NCBI GenBank assembly: GCA_937902275.1
Contig: CALFNW010000087.1
Coordinates: forward strand, 10,955 to 74,954
DNA from: UBA4717 sp002404395
Lineage (GTDB): Bacteria > Bacillota > Clostridia > Oscillospirales > CAG-272
Direction of reading: 5' to 3'
DNA length: 64,000 bases
The notes below the pieces were generated by a model that was not told where the DNA came from, ran no database searches, and worked only from the letters and a program-made list of their open reading frames with translations. Position numbers and translations under genes: made by a program. Below, one piece after another: positions 52,416 through 60,198 of this stretch. Position 1 is the stretch's first letter. Each line of letters opens with the position of its first letter.

Positions 52416-52948
52416 AGCCGATGCACGAGGAATACGCAGAAGCGTTGTACGAAGTCGCAAAGGAAGATCGGGCGGAAGAATTGTTTTTTGAAGAACTGCA
52501 TGATATTTGTGCAGCGCTTTCGTCAAATTCCGAATATACCAAGCTGCTCGACACGCCCACGCTCTCGCCGGAGCTCAGAGTTTCGCTTGCCGAAAAAGCA
52601 TTTGCGGACGCTGACGAAAGAATATTGAATTTCATTTTGATACTGTGCGAAAAAAAGCATTTTGACCTGTTCGAAAAATGCGTCTGTCATTTTGATAAGC
52701 TCTACGACCTCGATCACAACATACTCAGAGCCGAGGCAGTCAGCGCGTATCCGCTTACCGAGGCTCAGATAAATAAGCTTTGCGGTATACTTTCCGCAAA
52801 GACAGGAAAAAACGTGATTCTCAATAACACGACAGACTCCTCCGTTATAGGCGGGATCGTACTTCGCTATAACGGAATTCAGATCGACAAGAGCGTTCGC
52901 TCTTCGCTTGATACGCTGCGCGAGGAACTTACCTCACTTGAAGTCTGA
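52412..52948 (+). CDS. atpH: ATP synthase F1 subunit delta
   Basis: A 178-residue delta subunit linking the b stalk to F1. It begins with a helical bundle (MHEEYAEALYEVAKEDRAEE) and ends VIGGIVLRYNGIQIDKSVRS, the family's C-terminal signature. A GTG at 52412 overlapping the atpF stop is used because GGTGA sits 6 bases before it; the ATG at 52421 is an alternative. Confidence 0.9.
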   Translation: MKPMHEEYAEALYEVAKEDRAEELFFEELHDICAALSSNSEYTKLLDTPTLSPELRVSLAEKAFADADERILNFILILCEKKHFDLFEKCVCHFDKLYDLDHNILRAEAVSAYPLTEAQINKLCGILSAKTGKNVILNNTTDSSVIGGIVLRYNGIQIDKSVRSSLDTLREELTSLEV

Positions 52949-52960
52949 AATCATAACTGA

Positions 52961-52975
52961 GCCGCCTACGGCGGC
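52961..52975 (+). promoter_or_regulatory. Start-site mini-hairpin before atpA
   Basis: GCCGCC, loop TAC, GGCGGC, preceded by CTGA and followed by ATTGGAATCATT and the ATG at 52988. The stem and loop equal those before nadE. Confidence 0.7.
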
Positions 52976-52987
52976 ATTGGAATCATT

Positions 52988-54505
52988 ATGCAGCTAAAAA
53001 CCGATGAAATCAGCAAAATAATCAAAGATCAGATCAGAAACTACCGTAACCATACCGAGGAAAACGAAACGGGCTATGTAGTCAAAGTCGGCGACGGTAT
53101 CGCTACCGTGCACGGTCTTGAAAAATGCATGGCAAACGAGCTTGTGGAATTTCCGGGCGGCGAACACGGAATGGCGCTGAACCTGGAAGAAAACTATGTA
53201 AGCGTAGTTATACTCGGAAACGACAGCAGCATCAAAGAAGGCGACCTTGTCAAGCGTACCGGCAAGGTTGTCGAAGTACCGGTGGGCGAGGCACTTATCG
53301 GCAGAGTCGTAAACGCGCTCGGCGAGCCTATCGACGGCAAAGGCGCGATAAAAAGCAATGAAATGCGTCCGATCGAAAAAAAAGCACCCGGTATAATCGA
53401 AAGAAAATCGGTAAGCGTCCCGCTTCAGACCGGAATCAAAGCTATCGACTCGATGATACCGATCGGCCGCGGTCAGCGTGAGCTTATAATCGGCGACCGT
53501 CAGACCGGAAAGACTGCTATCGCCGCCGATACCATTATAAATCAAAAAGGTAAAAATATCATCTGCATATACGTGGCTATCGGTCAGAAAAATTCCACCG
53601 TCGCCGCGCTTACCGATATGCTTGCGAAAAACGGCGCAATGGACTACACCATAGTGGTATCCGCATCCGCTTCGGAGCTGTCGCCTATGCAGTATATCGC
53701 GCCCTACTCGGGCTGCGCGATGGGCGAATACTTTATGGAAAAAGGGCGCGATGCGCTCATTATTTACGACGATCTGTCGAAGCACGCCGTCGCATACCGC
53801 GCACTCTCGCTTTTGATACGCAGACCTCCAGGACGCGAAGCATATCCCGGAGACGTATTCTACCTCCATTCGAGATTGCTTGAACGCGCGGCAAGACTTG
53901 CGCCCGAATACGGCGGGGGATCGCTCACCGCACTGCCGATAATCGAAACTCAGGCAGGCGACGTTTCCGCATATATACCGACAAACGTAATTTCAATTAC
54001 CGACGGTCAGATCTTCCTTGAAACCGAGCTTTTCCACAGCGGAATACGCCCGGCAGTAAACCCCGGCATCTCGGTATCGCGTGTCGGCGGCGCCGCACAG
54101 ATCAAAGCGATGAAAAAGGTCGCCGGAAAACTTAAGCTTATATATTCACAGTACCGCGAACTTCAATCTTTCGCGCAGTTCGGCTCAGATCTTGACGCCG
54201 ATACCAAAGCGCGTCTGGCGCAGGGCGAGCGCATTGTCGAGATCCTCAAACAGGGACGCAACACACCGATGCCCGTTGAGCGTCAGGTAGTGATCCTTTT
54301 TGCAGTCGTAAACGATCTGCTTGCGGATATCGAAGTCGGCGATATCCAGACCTTCCAGAATGATTTTCTCGAATATGTCGGTAATACGCATCAGGAAATA
54401 TTCGACGCGATACTTTCAAGCGGCGAGCTGTCGGACGAAAATGAAAGCAAGATCAGAGCGGCGCTTGAAGAGTACAAAGCGATCTTCAAAAATGCCAAGG
54501 TCTGA
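52988..54505 (+). CDS. atpA: ATP synthase F1 subunit alpha
   Basis: A 505-residue alpha subunit with the P-loop GDRQTGKTAIA, ALSLLIRRPPGREAYPGD, and SVSRVGGAAQIKAMKKVAG. It forms the non-catalytic nucleotide sites in the alpha3-beta3 ring. The length is normal. Confidence 0.96.
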   Translation: MQLKTDEISKIIKDQIRNYRNHTEENETGYVVKVGDGIATVHGLEKCMANELVEFPGGEHGMALNLEENYVSVVILGNDSSIKEGDLVKRTGKVVEVPVGEALIGRVVNALGEPIDGKGAIKSNEMRPIEKKAPGIIERKSVSVPLQTGIKAIDSMIPIGRGQRELIIGDRQTGKTAIAADTIINQKGKNIICIYVAIGQKNSTVAALTDMLAKNGAMDYTIVVSASASELSPMQYIAPYSGCAMGEYFMEKGRDALIIYDDLSKHAVAYRALSLLIRRPPGREAYPGDVFYLHSRLLERAARLAPEYGGGSLTALPIIETQAGDVSAYIPTNVISITDGQIFLETELFHSGIRPAVNPGISVSRVGGAAQIKAMKKVAGKLKLIYSQYRELQSFAQFGSDLDADTKARLAQGERIVEILKQGRNTPMPVERQVVILFAVVNDLLADIEVGDIQTFQNDFLEYVGNTHQEIFDAILSSGELSDENESKIRAALEEYKAIFKNAKV

Positions 54506-54524
54506 TCGGAAGGCGGGTTGATTT

Positions 54525-55382
54525 ATGGCAGGAGCCTCTGCAAGAGATATAAAGAACCGCATAAAAAGTATAGAGAGCACCATGCAGATCACCAAAGCCA
54601 TGGAGCTTGTATCCGCATCAAAGCTCAGGCGCGCCAAAGAACGTGCGCAGGCAGTATTGCCGTTCATGAAGCTGCTTGATAACACAATGCAGGGGATCGT
54701 ATCAAACTGCGGCAGCGGCGTAATGTCTGATTTTACGCTCCCGCGCGAAGTCAAGCGCACCTGCATCGTGCTTATTGCCGGCGACCGCGGACTTGCCGGC
54801 GGCTTCAATAACAATGTGTTCAAACAAGCCATGACGCTGACCGAAGGCAAGGGAGAATTCTGTTTTCTGCCGATCGGAAAAAAAGCGGCGGAATTTTGCG
54901 CGCACCGCAAGCTTGACATAATATCAGAAGAAGAACTGAAAGCCGGAGACACCGATCCCGAAAAATGCGCCGCGCTTTGCGAATATCTGACGCGTGAATA
55001 TACGCGACGGAAGATCGACTGTATATACGTCGTATATAACGAATTTGTGTCAATGCTTATGCAGAGACCGCAAACGCTCAAGTTGCTCCCGCTCAACGTC
55101 AAAAACGCAGGCGAGGAGAAAGCCGGTGCGCTGACCCTATATGAGCCGTCGCCCGAAGCGGTAATTGAAGCGATCGTACCGCAGTATATCGGCGGAATGC
55201 TTTATTGCGCCGTATGCGAGTCGCTTGCCGGAGAGCACGGCGCGCGCCGAATGGCAATGGATTCCGCAACCAAAAATGCAGGTGAGATGATCGACACGCT
55301 GAGTCTGAAATACAATCGCGCAAGACAGGCGGCGATCACTCAGGAGATAACCGAGATCGTCTCGGGCGCAGACGCGCTTTGA
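54525..55382 (+). CDS. atpG: ATP synthase F1 subunit gamma
   Basis: A 285-residue gamma subunit, the central shaft. The N-terminal helix has DIKNRIKSIESTMQITKAME, the middle GDRGLAGGFNNNV and the C-terminus MIDTLSLKYNRARQAAITQE. All are typical, and the length is normal. Confidence 0.95.
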   Translation: MAGASARDIKNRIKSIESTMQITKAMELVSASKLRRAKERAQAVLPFMKLLDNTMQGIVSNCGSGVMSDFTLPREVKRTCIVLIAGDRGLAGGFNNNVFKQAMTLTEGKGEFCFLPIGKKAAEFCAHRKLDIISEEELKAGDTDPEKCAALCEYLTREYTRRKIDCIYVVYNEFVSMLMQRPQTLKLLPLNVKNAGEEKAGALTLYEPSPEAVIEAIVPQYIGGMLYCAVCESLAGEHGARRMAMDSATKNAGEMIDTLSLKYNRARQAAITQEITEIVSGADAL

Positions 55383-55407
55383 GATATCGGAAAGGATAAT
55401 CACTGAC

Positions 55408-56805
55408 ATGAGTGAAAAAAATATCGGAAAGGTATTGCAGATCATCGGTCCGGTGCTTGATATAAAATTCAAGAGCGGTTGCCTCCCGGCGCTCCGAAAT
55501 GCGATCGAGATCGACAATAACGGTACAAAAGTAGTCTGCGAAGTAGCACAGCATATCGGCGACGACGTGGTGCGCTGTATCGCGATGAGCTCTACCGACG
55601 GAATGGTGCGCGGCACCGCTGCCGTGGATATGGGGAAGGGAATTTCGGTCCCGGTCGGAAACGAAACGCTCGGACGTATATTCAACGTCCTCGGCGAACC
55701 GGTAGACAATATGCCTGCACCGAAAACTGCCGAAAGGTGGGACATACACCGTCCTGCTCCTGCGTATGACGAGCAGGAGGGCACTACCGAAATGCTCGAA
55801 ACGGGCATCAAGGTCATCGACCTGATCTGCCCGTATGCAAAAGGCGGAAAGATCGGTCTGTTCGGCGGCGCTGGCGTCGGAAAGACCGTCATGATAATGG
55901 AGCTTATAAACAACATAGCCAAGCAACACGGCGGACTTTCGGTCTTTGCCGGAGTCGGAGAACGTACCCGCGAGGGAAATGACCTTTACAACGAAATGAA
56001 GGAGTCGGGAGTACTTTCCAAGACCGCGCTTGTCTACGGTCAGATGAACGAGCCGCCCGGAGCCAGAATGAGAGCCGCCCTCTCGGGACTTACGATGGCG
56101 GAATATTTCCGCGACCGCGAAGGTCAGGACGTGCTCTTGTTTATAGACAATATATTCAGATACACGCAGGCGGGAAGCGAAGTCTCCGCATTGCTCGGAC
56201 GTATGCCGTCCGCAGTCGGATATCAACCGACGCTTGCTACCGAAATGGGCGCGTTGCAGGAGCGTATCACCTCTACCAAAAAAGGCTCGATAACCTCGGT
56301 CCAGGCAGTCTACGTGCCGGCTGACGACCTTACCGACCCGGCGCCGGCGACCACGTTTGCACACCTTGACGCCACGACCGTGCTTTCAAGATCTATCGCT
56401 TCGCTCGGCATCTACCCGGCAGTCGATCCGCTTGAATCGACCTCGCGAATGCTCTCCCCCGACCTTGTGGGCATTGAGCACTATGAAACCGCAACAGCGG
56501 TACAGGCACTGCTTCAGCGCTATAAGGAGCTTCAGGATATTATCGCCATAATGGGTATGGATGAACTGTCCGAAAGCGACAAGCTGACCGTCAGCCGCGC
56601 GAGAAAAGTACAGCGTTTCCTCTCACAGCCGTTCTCGGTTGCCGAACAGTTCAACGGCATGAAAGGTAAATACGTGCCGGTAAAGGAAACGATCCGCGGA
56701 TTCAAAGAAATTATCGAAGGCAAGCATGACGATCTGCCCGAATCGGCATTTCTGTTTGTCGGCTCGATAGATGAAGCAGTCGAAAAAGCGGGAATCGGAG
56801 GTTAA
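55408..56805 (+). CDS. atpD: ATP synthase F1 subunit beta
   Basis: A 465-residue catalytic beta subunit with the P-loop GGAGVGKTVMIMELI, GERTREGNDLY and VYVPADDLTDPAPATTFAHL. It forms the catalytic sites. The length is normal. Confidence 0.96.
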   Translation: MSEKNIGKVLQIIGPVLDIKFKSGCLPALRNAIEIDNNGTKVVCEVAQHIGDDVVRCIAMSSTDGMVRGTAAVDMGKGISVPVGNETLGRIFNVLGEPVDNMPAPKTAERWDIHRPAPAYDEQEGTTEMLETGIKVIDLICPYAKGGKIGLFGGAGVGKTVMIMELINNIAKQHGGLSVFAGVGERTREGNDLYNEMKESGVLSKTALVYGQMNEPPGARMRAALSGLTMAEYFRDREGQDVLLFIDNIFRYTQAGSEVSALLGRMPSAVGYQPTLATEMGALQERITSTKKGSITSVQAVYVPADDLTDPAPATTFAHLDATTVLSRSIASLGIYPAVDPLESTSRMLSPDLVGIEHYETATAVQALLQRYKELQDIIAIMGMDELSESDKLTVSRARKVQRFLSQPFSVAEQFNGMKGKYVPVKETIRGFKEIIEGKHDDLPESAFLFVGSIDEAVEKAGIGG

Positions 56806-56810
56806 ATCGC

Positions 56811-57071
56811 ATGGCAGCGTTTGAGTTGACCGCCGCCACAATGGCAGGCTTGAAATATCACGGCAAAGTCAGCAAGCTGATCGTGCGTGCCGCCGGCGGA
56901 GATCTGTGTATATTGCCGTCGCATACCGACTTTGCCACACCGCTCGGACGCGGCAGAGCCAAGATCGTGACCGAGGACGGCAGTGAAATTTTTGCAAAAT
57001 GCGAGGGCGGCTTCCTCAGCGTCCAAAAGGACAAAACCTCGATAATCGCATCCAAATTCGAAATCGAATAA
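56811..57071 (+). CDS. atpC: ATP synthase F1 subunit epsilon, short form
   Basis: An 86-residue epsilon subunit that contains only the N-terminal beta sandwich (ILPSHTDFATPLGRGRAKIV, AKCEGGFLSVQKDKTSIIAS). The C-terminal helical hairpin of usual ~135-residue epsilon subunits, which inhibits ATP hydrolysis, is absent. The stop is followed by non-coding sequence and a terminator, with no frameshift remnant seen. GGAGG before the ATG lies at the atpD end. Confidence 0.88.
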   Translation: MAAFELTAATMAGLKYHGKVSKLIVRAAGGDLCILPSHTDFATPLGRGRAKIVTEDGSEIFAKCEGGFLSVQKDKTSIIASKFEIE

Positions 57072-57091
57072 ATAATGAAGCAACAATTGCA

Positions 57092-57133
57092 AAAAACCGA
57101 GAGTCGCATTTCAAAGTGCGTCTCTCGGTTTTT
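57092..57133 (+). terminator. Terminator of the atp operon
   Basis: AAAAACCGAGAG and CTCTCGGTTTTT arms with an inner CGCA/TGCG part, 20 bases after the atpC stop, ending in a T-run. Confidence 0.88.
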
Positions 57134-57277
57134 ACGTGCGCATTTGCTTGTGCAAAGTGATTAAGGGATTTTTAAGGTAAAGGAAGCTTCAAAGAAACTG
57201 CGACCTACCGTTCTTTTTGAGTATTGCCACAGCAGCGCATTTTTCAATATTTCCCACTGCGTGGAATTTTGGATACT

Positions 57278-57595
57278 TTATTCCCAACTAACGGTATTCC
57301 CGTAATTACCTAGAACAAATTGTGCTGCGGCGTTGCGGCTTTGGAATATTATGTTTTTCGTTGTACGACCGTTTATGATAAAATTTTTAAATTTCTCATC
57401 CGTGCATACTGTTTGACTGCCCTCAAAAAGCATAAAAATGCCCGTATCCAAATAGCTTTTAATCGAACAACCATTATCTTCATAGATAAACACACCGTTT
57501 TTCACATACAGCCCATGTGCGTCAATTCCATTTTTCATTTGCATAAATACAACGTTGCTATCGGTTTTATAGCCTTGTTTTGACTCATTTAACAT
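57278..57595 (-). CDS. DUF4357-type small protein
   Basis: A 105-residue protein whose C-terminal IIFQSRNAAAQFVLGNYGNT resembles the short DUF4357 domain, found at the ends of some nuclease- and restriction-associated proteins. The function is unknown. The ATG at 57595 is preferred because AAAGGA lies 9 bases upstream; longer frames begin with TTG or lack an SD. Its AT-rich codon use differs from the atp genes. It is last in a set of three minus-strand genes. Confidence 0.55.
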   Translation of the reverse strand: MLNESKQGYKTDSNVVFMQMKNGIDAHGLYVKNGVFIYEDNGCSIKSYLDTGIFMLFEGSQTVCTDEKFKNFIINGRTTKNIIFQSRNAAAQFVLGNYGNTVSWE

Positions 57596-57652
57596 TTTAT
57601 ATTTTCCTTTCATCTTTTTGGAAATCAATCTTCTTATGTCTGTTGAAAAAGT

Positions 57653-57677
57653 GAAAAGGCTTTGCTTTTATGTCATG
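57653..57677. repeat. Half-copy of the invertible-segment hairpin arm
   Basis: GAAAAGGCTTTG followed by TGTCATG, as in the right arm of the 59067-59132 hairpin. No partner arm is present here. It lies between the DUF4357 and GYF genes. Confidence 0.4.
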
Positions 57678-57700
57678 TTCTGTATTATTTAGCACAATTC

Positions 57701-58258
57701 TCATCTCCGACGTGTTGCATAATACTCTCCATTAACATAAAGATTATTATTTTTAATTTTCCAAGTATATCTATAAGAATTAACACCAAAATACCACGTC
57801 ATAATATTCCCGTTAACGTCCCACTCGAACGTTTGGCTTCCATCATCGCTTTCCCATAATGCTGTTCCGTTTTTAAAAAAAGTCATTGAACTGTGGTTGT
57901 CTAATTTCCATTCTCCGACTAGTGAGTTCTTGCCACTGCTTATGCCGGATATTTGAAATACAAACAAAACAATTACCATAATAATTGAGACTGCTACAGC
58001 AATCTCTGTTACTTTATTCTTCTTAACTTTTGCAACTTCATTATTTGCACTTGCATTCGATGAAAAACACATGCCTGAAGCGTTTTTGACATTACATTGT
58101 TCTTTATATATTTTAGTGTTCTTTAAAGGTATCCATTTCTTGATTTCATCATTAGCTACAAATGTATCAAGTGAAATTTCACCATTCTGAATTTTATAAA
58201 TTAAAACCTCTTCCGGGATTTCTTTTAGCTCATTTTCAACCGCAATATACCATTTCAT
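57701..58258 (-). CDS. GYF-domain membrane protein
   Basis: A 185-residue protein. Residues 1-50 resemble a GYF_2 domain (KWYIAVENELKEIPEEVLIY, IKKWIPL), a membrane segment follows (EIAVAVSIIMVIVLFVFQIS), and the outer C-terminal part (LVGEWKLDNHSSMTFFKNGT, ending in short beta strands) resembles lipocalin-like or DUF5640-type sensors. The function is unknown. AT-rich codon use suggests transfer. Confidence 0.68.
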   Translation of the reverse strand: MKWYIAVENELKEIPEEVLIYKIQNGEISLDTFVANDEIKKWIPLKNTKIYKEQCNVKNASGMCFSSNASANNEVAKVKKNKVTEIAVAVSIIMVIVLFVFQISGISSGKNSLVGEWKLDNHSSMTFFKNGTALWESDDGSQTFEWDVNGNIMTWYFGVNSYRYTWKIKNNNLYVNGEYYATRRR

Positions 58259-58357
58259 AAAAATACCGCCTTATCATTCATAAGTATATAAAATTTATTG
58301 TCCCTAATTGAATCACGCATATCAAAATAAATATTATTGCATTTCAATCATACATCT

Positions 58358-58894
58358 TCACACGGCAAAAAAGCGCAATTTTCGGTCTTTATCCTCAACG
58401 CAAACGGTATCGCTCAAGCCCTTTCTTGCAACAGCCAAATAGGAAATTCCCGGTTTTTCTTCGATCCACAGTTCGGAATTGTCTTGTGTAATATTTATGC
58501 CGTGAAGCTGCTTATCCGCTTTGAGAGCATTCGCAACCGTGCAAGGTCCGCCGCAATATTCACCGTTATGAATTCCGCCTCGTATAAGAACATTGTCAGG
58601 TTTTCCTTTTTCTCCGCAGCCTATTAAAATCATTCCGCCGTAAAGGCAACAGGTGCCGCCGAGTTCAAACAGCGGAGCATTTGCGGCAGTCTTTTTCTTG
58701 TCGCCGTGGTTTCCCTCATATCCATATCCGTAACAAGCACTGTCATCCGCAGGATACGCTTCCGTTTCGGTGATTATCATTCTGAGAATTTCGCCGTTTG
58801 GCATTTTTCTGCATAATACCTTGCCTAAAAGCATGGGCGCCACAATTTCTGCCGACTGTAAGAATAATTCGCGATCATTTTCCGTATATCGCAT
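58358..58894 (-). CDS. DNA-3-methyladenine glycosylase (AAG/MPG family)
   Basis: A 178-residue base-excision glycosylase that removes alkylated purines. Motifs LLGKVLCR, IITETEAYPADDSACYGY, NVLIRGG and GPCTVANAL match the family, with the Glu of ETEAY the probable catalytic residue. The usual HR-x-x-x-FG block appears as a diverged KTAANAPLFELGG. The ATG at 58894 follows AGGAGGATGACAATT. Its transcript should start in the invertible segment upstream, so its expression may switch on and off. Confidence 0.82.
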   Translation of the reverse strand: MRYTENDRELFLQSAEIVAPMLLGKVLCRKMPNGEILRMIITETEAYPADDSACYGYGYEGNHGDKKKTAANAPLFELGGTCCLYGGMILIGCGEKGKPDNVLIRGGIHNGEYCGGPCTVANALKADKQLHGINITQDNSELWIEEKPGISYLAVARKGLSDTVCVEDKDRKLRFFAV

Positions 58895-58916
58895 AATTGT
58901 CATCCTCCTGAATTTT

Positions 58917-58942
58917 TACAACATAATCGATATTATGTTGTA
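58917..58942. other. dif-like recombination site 1
   Basis: Arms TACAACATAA and TTATGTTGTA around core TCGATA. The site is in the leader of the glycosylase gene, 22 bases from its ATG. It matches the reverse complement of site 2 at 23 of 26 positions, core included. Confidence 0.75.
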
Positions 58943-58987
58943 TTTTATTTATATCGCAGATACGGCAAACACCATTCCATATATTGC

Positions 58988-59016
58988 ATTATAGCATAGC
59001 ATCAGTGATTTGTAAA
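58988..59016 (-). promoter_or_regulatory. Promoter inside the invertible segment
   Basis: On the minus strand TTTACA (59016-59011), 17-base spacer, TATAAT (58993-58988) with TGC before the -10. The leader to the glycosylase ATG is about 85 bases and includes site 1. Confidence 0.83.
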
Positions 59017-59066
59017 GTATTTTCGAACACAAAAGTGTCAAAATGTATACAAATATCAAAATTCAA

Positions 59067-59132
59067 GCATGGCAATAAAGCCTTTTCATTTCGTTGTTTT
59101 TTGACAATGTCGAAAAGGCTTTGTTGTCATGC
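59067..59132. terminator. 21-bp hairpin inside the invertible segment
   Basis: Arm 59067-59087 (starting GCATGGCAATAAAG) pairs with 59112-59132 over all 21 positions with two G-T wobbles, loop 24 bases. It would end the recombinase transcript before the glycosylase promoter, in either orientation. Confidence 0.6.
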
Positions 59133-59180
59133 TCTCTTTTAGCTGTCGAGCTGTAAATCAGTCATTCCCAATGACCGATT

Positions 59181-59206
59181 TACAACATAATATCGATTAT
59201 GTTACG
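59181..59206. other. dif-like recombination site 2
   Basis: Arms TACAACATAA and TTATGTTACG around core TATCGA, which is the reverse complement of the site 1 core. It ends 1 base before the recombinase stop codon. Confidence 0.75.
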
Positions 59207-59207
59207 T

Positions 59208-60050
59208 TTATAAAATAAGTCGCATATTTTCCATGCGGCGGCGGTGCTCTGCACCGGTCGAAATAATATAGATTCTTGTCGTGTTGATACTGCTGTGTCC
59301 GAGAATATCGGCAAGCTTGGCTATATCTTTTTCAAGCGAATAAAACACGCGCGCAAACAAATGCCGAAGATTATGCGGAAACACTTTTTCGGCTTTCACG
59401 CCGGCTTCCTTGCACAACGCCTTCATCTCACGCCAAATGTTTGTCCGACTCATCGGTTTTCCCGTTTTCGTTACAAAAATCACTCCGCTTTTAATATTTT
59501 GCTTCGCCGCGTAGCGAAGCAATTTTTGTTTCAGTTTGCTTACTATAAAGACAGAGCGCGTTTTTGCCTTGCAGCTTACGACCGCTTCACCGCGCTTTAC
59601 CGCTTCCACTGTGATAAATTCAAGCTCGCTTACTCTGATACCCGTGCCGCAAAGCGTCTGCAATATCAGGCTCAGGCGTTCATTGCGCCGCCTGTCGGCG
59701 GTTTTATAAAGTCGTACATATTCGGCTTTGGTGAGTTCTCTTTCTTCCGCGCAGAATGTCCGCTGTTGAAGCCTTAATGATTTTACCTTGAAGTCAAGCC
59801 AGCCGAGAAAATCAAACAAGCGGTTAAGGCTTGCAAGCATGGAATTGACACTGCGCACAGCATAGTATTTTTGCAAATACAGCTTGTATCCGATAACGCG
59901 CTCCTTGGTGAGCTCACTGCTGCCCGTATATTCCGAAAACGCCGACGCGTCCCTGACATATTTTTCGATCGTCGCCGCACTCTTTTCTTCTGCCGCCAGA
60001 TATTTTTCAAATCTGCCGATCGCTTCCGAAGTTATAAAACGTCCGCTCAT
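59208..60050 (-). CDS. Tyrosine recombinase (phage-integrase family)
   Basis: A 280-residue tyrosine recombinase with the N-terminal SAM-like core-binding domain (residues ~5-85) and a C-terminal catalytic domain. The active-site set is complete: R139 in GTGIRVSEL, a Lys near 161-163, H226 and R229 in PHNLRH, H252 in GHSSINTTRIYI and Y261. It resembles XerC/D and RecV-type invertases. The ATG at 60050 follows GGAGG. Two inverted dif-like sites lie directly beyond its 3' end, and it probably flips the segment between them. Confidence 0.9.
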   Translation of the reverse strand: MSGRFITSEAIGRFEKYLAAEEKSAATIEKYVRDASAFSEYTGSSELTKERVIGYKLYLQKYYAVRSVNSMLASLNRLFDFLGWLDFKVKSLRLQQRTFCAEERELTKAEYVRLYKTADRRRNERLSLILQTLCGTGIRVSELEFITVEAVKRGEAVVSCKAKTRSVFIVSKLKQKLLRYAAKQNIKSGVIFVTKTGKPMSRTNIWREMKALCKEAGVKAEKVFPHNLRHLFARVFYSLEKDIAKLADILGHSSINTTRIYIISTGAEHRRRMENMRLIL

Positions 60051-60105
60051 ATACACACCTCCGTATGTATTATTTTAACTCATAGCTAAGAAAATACAAA
60101 TACAC

Positions 60106-60146
60106 AAAGGGTGTAAAAAACTCAAGATGAGTTTTTTACACCCTTT
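60106..60146 (-). terminator. Family terminator (AT-stem type), copy 4
   Basis: A 19-bp perfect stem AAAGGGTGTAAAAAACTCA with loop AGA, 53 bases past the end of the peptidoglycan-binding gene. Confidence 0.85.
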
Positions 60147-60198
60147 GAAATCGATTCGGCGGAGTGACCGTTTAAACATCTTTTTAACAGTCACTCTG

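Larger units (their letters stand above)
58917..59206. mobile_element. Predicted invertible promoter segment
   Basis: A 290-base unit bounded by two inverted dif-like sites. Inside are a strong promoter reading left into the glycosylase gene and a long hairpin to the right of it. A tyrosine-recombinase gene begins its 3' end 2 bases after site 2. In this orientation the promoter is ON; the flipped form would send transcription rightward, antisense to the recombinase. Confidence 0.7.

Noticed and set aside
57134..57277. A further gene between the atp terminator and the DUF4357 gene
   Set aside because: No frame with an SD or family resemblance was found on either strand.
58917..59206. Chromosomal dif site for XerC/XerD
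   Set aside because: The arms resemble dif, but there are two copies in inverted orientation flanking a promoter and directly beside a dedicated recombinase. A replication-terminus dif should be single.
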